64,000 nt of DNA from the NCBI GenBank assembly GCA_030533445.1, contig CM060081.1, positions 186,001-250,000 of the forward strand, in the 5' to 3' direction. Below, piece by piece: positions 56,736 through 64,000 of this stretch. The translations under genes and the position numbers were made by a program. The notes under the pieces were generated by a model, which saw nothing but the letters and a program-made list of their open reading frames with translations, did not search any database and was not told where the DNA came from. Origin of the DNA: Cyprinodon diabolis (Eukaryota > Chordata > Actinopteri > Cyprinodontiformes > Cyprinodontidae). How positions within the stretch are numbered: position 1 is the first letter of the stretch; the number at the start of each line of letters is the position of its first letter.

Positions 56736-57497
56736 ACTTCCTTGTTTGCATCCAGCAGATTGAAAACACACAGATGGATTAAGATTATATAGGATTAAAA
56801 TAAGAAAAATAGATTTTATTATCTTATTTCAAACGCACAATATCTAACCATCTTATATTAGGAACGGATGTTTAATTCCTTTGGCAGATCAGCTCAAATT
56901 AAGGGCAGATGCACTAAATGTAAGAGTATTCTAACAGCTTTGATCAGCTTTTGCAGCGTAATTGTCAATTAAGTCGGTGGTTCATGTCTCTACTCTCGGG
57001 GGCGAGTGCATTGATAAGGTGTCTCCTGATTGGCTAATGACTCAAAATATGTCTGTCTATCCCTAAATCGAATAAATTCTTACTGACGCCATGCGTGCCG
57101 CAGAATGCTGCCTTCTTTTGTTGCTGGAACACCAGAATATCCCCATTGAGGGAAATTAAAGGGATTTTCTAATCTACTCTATTATATTCTATTCTGTTCT
57201 TTTCTATTTTAACAGCCTTGATTATTCATAAACTAAGAGTTTGACCTTATCAGACAAAAAGGCTCTTTTTTTTCACTTCAATGGGAAAAGGCTGCCAATG
57301 GTGATCAGACCATTAAACACCTTTACTGGGCTTCTATTAAACTTAATCTAAATCTTTTCAAGCATAAAAATGAACTGAGAGCTTTTCTTCCAGTGTTTAT
57401 TAAAACATTAAAAGAAGAAAGCATCCAGTCACATCTCAGTGAGAGCACCTGTGTGCAGCATCTGCAAATAGTTGTTTTCCTGAATCCGTCTGTCTTA
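56736..57497. other. No gene recognised
   Basis: No element or coding frame that I can support. Confidence 0.4.
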
Positions 57498-57499
57498 TA

Positions 57500-57733
57500 C
57501 GGAAGAGGATTAGGGCCACTGAAAAAAAAAAAGTTAACGGATTTTTAAATTTTATTTCAGTTTAACATGGGAAAAAAGCCCGAATTCTGACTTTAATCTC
57601 AGAATTCTGAGAAAAAAGTCAGAATTCTGAGATTAAAGTCAGAATTCTGACTTTTTTCCCATGTTAAACTGAAATAAAATAAAAAAAAATCAGTTAACTT
57701 TTTTTTATTTTCAGTGGCCCTAATCCTCTTCCG
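57500..57733. mobile_element. Palindromic MITE, complete
   Basis: The two halves are near-perfect inverted repeats: CGGAAGAGGATTAGGGCCAC at the left and its complement at the right, poly-A/poly-T, AGTTAAC, then TTTTATTTCAGTTTAACATG. The centre holds four GAATTCTGA palindromes. TA on each side (57498-57499 and 57734-57735) is a likely target duplication. 234 bp, no coding capacity. Confidence 0.88.
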
Positions 57734-57825
57734 TAGCCTTGCTTTGTGACGCTCTATTACATGGATGTTTCTTTGTTTTAAATGTATCTGCTGTTAATCT
57801 GAGAGGAGGTCCAACCTGCAGAGAC

Positions 57826-57877
<52 letters not shown>

Positions 57878-58499
57878 TTTCTATGAAGGGAGCATCAGGC
57901 GGATATTTTCCCAGCACGGATGTGTCAACACAACCACAACTGCATTCCATTGTAGGCCTGCCAAGCTTTAATCACAATCATTTCTCAAATGCTGTTTTAT
58001 CCTCCACCTTTCCCAGTAAGAAGTTCTCTAACACACACGTTAGTGTGGAGGGGTGTCTTTCCCTGCAGCCTGGCTGAAATGCAGAGACAGCTGCTGGCAG
58101 CTGATCATGGGTCAACCTAGAATCAGTTTGGGATAATGGGATGGACAGGACTCTACCTGGGGAGGCATCACTTTTTAACTGCTCTGCAAACATATTGATA
58201 TGGAGACTCAACATCTCTGTTGACAGCTGGCTAACAAGGTTGATGTCTTCATAAAGACTGGAGCCTGCAGGAGAAAAAAAGCCTTGGAGTGACAAGAAAC
58301 ACAAACCTGTGGTAAAAAAAAAAAAAAAAACAACAACCAGAAGGAAAATAGTTTGTTTGTTGTCTGTCTGTAAGGCTCTCCATGTCAATGAAAAACAAAG
58401 ACTCTCCAGGGACTAGAGGAGTTTGCTTTAGGTACATTAGTCCACATTATATAGCTCCGATTCACAACAGTCTTCTACACCAGAAAAGCCCAGCAGATT
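57734..58499. other. No gene; TC microsatellite
   Basis: (TC)n at 57827-57873 and a poly-A at 58313-58330. No conserved coding frame. Confidence 0.5.
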
Positions 58500-58509
58500 A
58501 TGGCCGTTT

Positions 58510-59480
58510 CTTAATATTATTATTTTATTATTCCTTTATTTAACCAGGAAAAGTCCCATTGAGATTAACAATCTCTTTTTCAAGGGAGTCCTGGCCAAGA
58601 CAGCGGCAAAAGATTACATTACAATTTACATCACAGTTTACAATTACATCTATCTATAATTAGAAATTCATAAAACAGTTACAAACCATAGATCTCATTT
58701 CCAAACCTTTGAGCAATCGTTTAAAATGTCCGATTGGAATCAAATCCTTCAACTTCCAGTCTTTCTGAAGATTGTTCCATGCTGTGGGGGCAGAGTACTG
58801 AAAAGCTGTCTTTCCCGCTTCAGTGCGGACACTAGGTACAGACAGAAGCAAAGAATCTTGAACGTAGAGAATGCAATCCAGCCGCTCTTGGTTGAATGTA
58901 TTCACAGAGGTATGAGGGGAGCAGACGCAGAATACCCTTATAAATCATCATATACCAGTGAGTGAGTCTACGAGTCTCTAATGCTGGCCAGCCCACACGT
59001 ATGTAAAGTTCACAGTGGTGTGTGCGAGGCTTACAATTTGTGATAAATCGTAGAGAGGCATGGTAAACTGAGTCTAAAATTTTTAGAACTTGATCTGGGG
59101 CATTGATATAGATTGGGTCACCATAATCCAGAATGGGTAAAAACGTTGCAGCTAACAGTCTCTTCTTCGAATTGAAAGAGAAACAAAGCCTATTCCTAAA
59201 GAAGAAGCCAATTTTCAGTCTGAGTTTCTTGATCAATTATTCAACATGAGGTTTAAAATTTAGACTTTCATCAATTAAAATTCCTAAATATTTAAAAGAT
59301 TGAACCCTTTCTATCTCTGACCCATCCAAGGTGATAAGAGGATAGCTATTTTGCAATTTTGTCTTTGTTTTTGAAAATAACATCATTTTAGTTTTATTTG
59401 AATTTAAAGAAAGATCAGGTTTTAAAAGCCTGTGCTGAACCGAATTAAAAGCAGTTTGTAAAGTAGAGACACACGCACTA
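58510..59480 (-). pseudogene. Non-LTR retrotransposon RT C-terminal part with 3' UTR
   Basis: Minus sense: LNSNKTKMMLFSKTKTK, SFKYLGILIDESLNFKPHVE (59237-59480), then after a frame break KIGFFFRNRLCFSF, FLPILDYGDPIYINA, ASLRFITNCKPRTHHCELY, then APTAWNNLQKDWKLKDLIPI. The UTR (58510-58660) contains CAATGGGACTTTTCCTGGTT. A LINE distinct from the L2 and Rex copies; RT palm and endonuclease are missing. Confidence 0.75.
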
Positions 59481-60200
59481 GGGTTTTTTCCAAAACTGTA
59501 ATATGCGTTCTTGAGCGTTCTCGTGTACTCGTGACACGTCATCAGCCTCAGAAAATCCCCGGATGTTGTTCTCGCCCCGCCCTCTTTATCGAGTATGCAT
59601 CAGAGCAGACTTGTGCGTTCTTCATACTGACCGCTTCCCCAGAATGCCCCGCGGCCGCAGCTTGATTCCAAACAGCGCTCACAGTGGTAAGTTAAACATT
59701 CCCTTTTCTGCTGCTGTTGTTCTTCAAAAGTACGTTTTGAAATCGTTTGAGGCGATAACATTATACATTGAAGCCTCCCTGTGTGGCCTGTTTACAGAGT
59801 TAGTGCGAAATTTTAAAAAAAGTCCGACGTTGAGCGGACCAGAGTGACCAGCAGACCTCCGAGGGTAACAGCAGCCAGGGCTAATGTTGCCCCATCTGTA
59901 GTGCACTTCTCTCGGTCTAGTTATGTGTGAACTACCGCTCGTTCTGATGGCGTTTTTTTGCGGTTCGGTAATTTTTTAAATGTTTTTTAAGCTTTAGAAA
60001 TTAAAAATATTGTTTTCAAAATGTTTTGTGAAGGGAATAAATAGTTTTGACTGTTAAAGAAATGCTAAAAAACGTTGCATGTGATGACGTCACGAGTATG
60101 CTTCTGTTCCAATACACATACGTACATGCTTGCTCGCGTTCTCGTCAAGTCCGATCTTCCTGCGTTCTCGACAAGAACGGACTTGACGAGAACGAGAAAC
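59481..60200. other. Unclassified inverted-repeat element with exon-like segment
   Basis: Left part CTCGTGTACTCGTGACACGTC and right part GATGACGTCACGAGTATGC are inverted. The right side also has a 17-bp-stem hairpin (60137-60194) built of CGTTCTCGTCAAGTCCG. Inside, ATGCCCCGCGGCCGCAGC...CACAGTG|gtaagt at 59643-59690 looks like a short first exon with a good donor. Probably a DNA transposon; ends not fixed. Confidence 0.45.
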
Positions 60201-60648
60201 GGCCCCTATTTAGTCTTTTGCTAACAAAATTCCCTCTTCCTGGACTAGCATGTAGCATCTGTGGTACCAAGCAAGCAGCAATCAACTGAACTTTTCCTTC
60301 TACTTCTTCTTCTTTTGTTGTATGGTGGTTGGCACACAACATTTGGTGCAATAATCTCCGCTGAACTCAACTCAACTACATATAAGTTGAATTGCTCTAT
60401 GGTCTACATTCATCGTGGCACCAAATGCACCACATTCCGCATAGTCATGCAAAATGTCCTAAAAACACCAGCCGTGTAAAATGTTCATATCAGCTTAATT
60501 CAATGTTTTTAATCATGCATCATTTTACAAGAAGCGGAAATTGTGATTTGCTTTTCAACTATGTTTACTGTGAGATATGACTGAAATCTGTGTTATGATC
60601 GTGGGAGAAGAAGTGGAGGAGTAGAAATACCTTGGTGTTCACCTGGAC
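60201..60648. other. No gene recognised
   Basis: No element or coding frame that I can support. Confidence 0.4.
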
Positions 60649-61280
60649 AATAATAATTGAACTGTATTGATCCCACACTGGAGAAATTCACCTTTGTTTT
60701 TAACCCATCCCCTTGGGGAGCAGTGGACTGCCACTGTAAGATGCCTAGCGAGAAGTATGGGGTCTTAAGGGTCTTGCTCAGGGACCCAGAGTGGCAGTCT
60801 GTGGGAGTGGGGCTGAAACTCAGAACTAGTGTTGCGCCGATGCCATTTTTTGACCCTGATACCGATGCCTGGCTGTGCAGTATCAGCTGATACCGATACC
60901 ATGCCGACACCATCTGTTTGAAATTAATGTGTGTGTATATATTATGAACTGCAGACTACTTGGATGTATAATATTTGCCATCATGGCTTCATGTCAAGCT
61001 GCTGCCTACCTTTGTGAAGCAGGAAAAAGACTAAAACAAAGTGAATCCAGTAGAACTTTTTATTGCCTACCTGGAATGCATGACAATAGTTGAAGAAACT
61101 TTTGGCTCTCAAAATGATATCTGTGCCCTAATTATTGGTACCCGTCGATACCGATACCACCATTTTAGTGCTGGATCAGGGGCTCCGCCCGATACTGGTG
61201 TCGGTATCAGTGTAAGACTACTCAGAACCTCTGGCATCCAAGCGCAATGCTCTACTCTTCAGCCCACCAGGCCCCCAAAG
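60649..61280 (-). repeat. tRNA-derived SINE split by a hAT element
   Basis: The SINE body lies at 60649-60826 (CTCAGGGACCCAGAGTGGCA, CCTTGGGGAGCAGTGG). Its tRNA-like head resumes at 61221-61280 (minus sense GGCCTGGTGGGCTGAAGAGT, GCGCTTGGATGCCAGAGGTT). Confidence 0.7.
60827..61220. mobile_element. Non-autonomous hAT element with perfect 8-bp duplication
   Basis: TAGTGTTGCGCCGATGCCA left, ATCAGTGTAAGACTA right (11 of 15 terminal bases inverted). CTCAGAAC flanks both sides (60819-60826 and 61221-61228). The interior has CCGATACC repeats on both sides, with no coding part. Confidence 0.85.
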
Positions 61281-61369
61281 CCATCTAAAAGAAGGAACAG
61301 CAGATTGGCCCTTTGCCATTGAGAGAAAGCAGGTGCAAATCGTGGCCACAGCACCTGTCAGGTTTCCAA

Positions 61370-63705
61370 GGCAGGTGCCAGAAGGCCTGACACTAAATTC
61401 CATGACTGGCCATGTTACCAGAGCGAGTGACAGAGGGCCTAGCACTAAATGACCCGCCACGGCACCGGCGTAGGTGCCAGAGGGCCTGACACCAATTTTT
61501 ATGACCGGCCATGGCACCGGAGAAGCTGCCAGAGGGCCTGACACCGGTTTCCATGACCTGCCAAGGCACCGGAGGAGCTGCCAGAGGGCCTGACACTAAA
61601 TTCCATGACCGGCCATGTTACCAGAGCGAGTGACAGAGGGCCTAGCACTAAATGACCTGCCACGGCACCGGCGGAGGTGCCAGAGGGCCTGGCACTAAAT
61701 GACCCGCCACGGCACCGGCAGAGGTGCCAGAGGGCCTAAAACTAATTTCCATGACCGGCCATGTTACCAGAGCGACTGCCAGAGGGCCTGATACTAAATG
61801 ACCCGCCAAGGCACCGGAGGAGCTGCCAGAGGGCCTGACACCAATTTTTATGACCTGCCACAGCACCGGAGGAGCTGCCAGAGGGCCTGACACCAATTTT
61901 TATGACCTGCCACAACACCGGATGAGCTGCCAGAGGGCCTGACACCAATTTTTATGACCTGCCACGGCACCGGAGGAGCTGCCAGAGGGCCTGACACCAA
62001 TTTTTATGACCTGCCATGGCACTGGAGGAGCTGCCAGAGGGCCTGACACCAATTTCTATGACCTGCCATGGCACCGGAGGAGCTGCCAGGGGCCTGAAAC
62101 CGATTTCCATGACCTGCCACGGCACCGAAGGACCTGCAAGAGGGCCTGGCACTAAATGACCCGCCACGGCACCGGCAGAGGTTCCAGAGGGCCTGACACT
62201 AATTTCCATGACCTGCCACGGCACCGGAGGAGCTGCCAGAGGGCCTGACACCAATTTTTATGACCTGCCACGGCACCGGAGGAGCTGTCAGAGGGCCTGA
62301 CACCAATTTTTATGACCTGCCATGGCACCGGAGGAGCTGCCAGAGGGCCTGACACTAAATTCCATGACCGGCCATGTTACCAGAGCGAGTGCCAGAGGGC
62401 CTGACACCAATTTTTATGACCTGCCACGGCACCGGAGGAGGTGCCAGAGGGCCTTGCACTAAATGACCCGCCACGGCACCGGCAGAGGTGCGAGAGGGCC
62501 TGACACTAATTTCCATGACCTGCCACGGCACCAGAGGACCTGCCAGAGGGCCTGACACCAATTTTTATGACCTGCCACAGCACCGGAGGAGCTGCCAGAG
62601 GGCCTGACACTTAATTCCATGACCGGCCATGTTACCAGAACGAGTGCCAGAGGCACTAAATGACCCGCCACGGCACCTGAGGAGCTGCCAGAGGGCCTCA
62701 CACTAATTTTCATGACCTGCCACAGAACCGGAGGAGCTGCCAGAGGGCCTGACACTAAATTCCATGACCGGCCATGTTACCAGAGCGAGTGCCAGAGGGC
62801 CTGACACTAATTACCATGACCTGCCACGACACCGGAGGACCTGCCAGAGGGCCTGACACCAATTTTTATGACCTGCCACGGCACCGGCGGAGCTGCCAGA
62901 GGGCCTGACACTAAATTCCATGACCGGCCATGTTACCAGAGCAAGTGCCAGAGGGCCTGGCACCAAATGATCCGCCACGGCACCGGCGGAGGTGCCAGAG
63001 GGCCTGACACCAATTTTTATGACCTGCCACGGCACCGGCGGAGGTGCCAGAGGGCCTGGCACTAAATGACCTGCCACGGCACCGGCAGAGGTGCCAGAGG
63101 GCCTGACACTAATTTCCATGACCTGCCACGGCACCGGAGGACCTGCCAGAGGGCCTGACACCAATTTTTATGACCTGCCACAGCACCGGAGGAGCTGCCA
63201 GAGGGCCTGACACTTAATTCAATGACCGGCCATGTTACCAGAACGAGTGCCAGAGGCACTAAATGACCCGCCACGGCACCGGTGGAGGTGCCAGAGGGCC
63301 TGACACCAATTTTTATGACCTGCCACAGCACTGGCGGAGGTGCCAGAGGACCTGACACTAAATTCCATGACCTGCCACGGCACCGGCGGAGGTGCCAGAG
63401 GGCCTGGCACTAAATGACCCGCCACGGCACCGGCGGGGGTGCCAGAGGGCCTGACACTAATTTCATGACCTGCCACGGCACCGGCGGAGGTGCCAGAGGG
63501 CCTGACACTAATTTTTATGACCTGCCACAGCACCGGAGGAGCTGCCAGAGGACCTGACACTAAATTCCATGACCTGCCACGGCACCGGCGGAGGTGCCAG
63601 AGGGCCTGACACTAAATTACCCGCCACAGCACTGTAGGAGGTGCCAGAGGGCCTGACACTAATTTTTATGACCTGCCATGGCACCGTAGGCCGTGCCAGG
63701 CAGCA
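61370..63705. repeat. 52-bp satellite array, about 45 units
   Basis: Unit GACCTGCCACGGCACCGGAG, GAGCTGCCAGAGGGCCTGAC, ACCAATTTTTAT. A variant unit (GGCCATGTTACCAGAGCGAG) returns every three to five units. 52 is not a multiple of three, so the minus-strand open frames of about 70-117 codons read three successive phases; they are by-products of the repeat. Confidence 0.94.
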
Positions 63706-64000
63706 CAGATGTATATTTTGGCATTTTTGAAAGATTCGCCCCACAGGTGGAATTAGGCGTCTGTGTCACATCATATTTATACCCTAGGCAAACAGGAAGT
63801 CATGAATTACTAATCTAAAGTTCCTAGATACCCCAAACAACTTTAGCAACTACAGATTAATATATTTCAAGGAAATCCATTCGATTTTTCGGCTGAATTG
63901 TAAGGGGTGTCAGAAATTGTGGGATTTTATTTTTAAATGTGTGATTCTATTTTTACCACTAAAGTAATGTACTGAAATAAAAAGTTGGATTTTTTTTTCT
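63706..64000. other. No gene recognised
   Basis: A/T-rich flank of the satellite to the window edge. Confidence 0.5.

Noticed and set aside
61218..63744. Repeated VRPSG-type open frames on the minus strand
   Set aside because: Produced by the 52-bp satellite rotating through three phases; no start, signal or splice evidence.
21461..64000. epha8 exons 1 and 2
   Set aside because: No signal-peptide or LLDT-type exon could be supported on the minus strand by eye.

Overview
The window looks like teleost fish nuclear DNA, probably a percomorph and possibly a killifish or livebearer relative (inference from the repeat families, not tested). It has no operons or bacterial signals. What it holds is one vertebrate gene on the minus strand, broken into small exons, in a sea of fish-type transposable elements: L2-like LINEs with SGNH, endonuclease and RT parts, Rex-type LINE tails, a chromodomain Ty3/gypsy element, Tc1 and hAT transposons, and tRNA-derived SINEs.

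The gene is an Eph receptor, best matched to epha8. Four exons (21407-21460, 18015-18158, 16179-16328, 14409-14724, minus strand) encode the ligand-binding domain and the start of the Cys-rich region. Together they total exactly 664 bp. From memory, that stretch is one uninterrupted exon (exon 3) in mammalian Eph genes, so this fish gene appears to carry three extra phase-0 introns there. Signal-peptide exons should lie to the right and the Cys-rich, FNIII and kinase exons to the left; I could not find them, so the flanking introns are at least 14 kb and 42 kb inside this window.

Layout. 0-14 kb: LINE tails, a nested L2-in-hAT-in-LINE-tail block (4.3-7.6 kb), solo LTRs, a 79-bp minisatellite (10.2-10.7 kb) and a hAT derivative (12.8-13.9 kb). 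14-21.5 kb: epha8 exons, with introns packed with an L2 ORF1 piece, LINE pieces, palindromic MITEs, LTRs and a 9-bp-TSD DNA transposon. 22-29 kb: a trinucleotide array, SINE and L2 copies. 29.1-35.75 kb: a chromovirus (Tf1/sushi-like) with both LTRs, its gag split by a hAT insertion, flanked by a 21-bp minisatellite. 36-45 kb: L2 copies and an intact DD36E Tc1 transposon (40.05-41.27 kb). 45-50 kb: a GAATTC-palindrome array and a large hAT-like element. 50.9-52.1 kb: a second, frameshifted Tc1. 53.6-61.2 kb: further hAT elements, a MITE, a 5'-truncated LINE and a SINE split by a hAT. 61.4-63.7 kb: a 52-bp satellite array.

The most notable points are the three-way split of a conserved Eph exon, an 11-nt self-priming signal in the chromovirus, a MITE family whose internal 12-bp palindrome has expanded into an array, an intact DD36E transposase, and a short-TIR element with 9-bp target duplications that carries a conserved first exon and splice donor.
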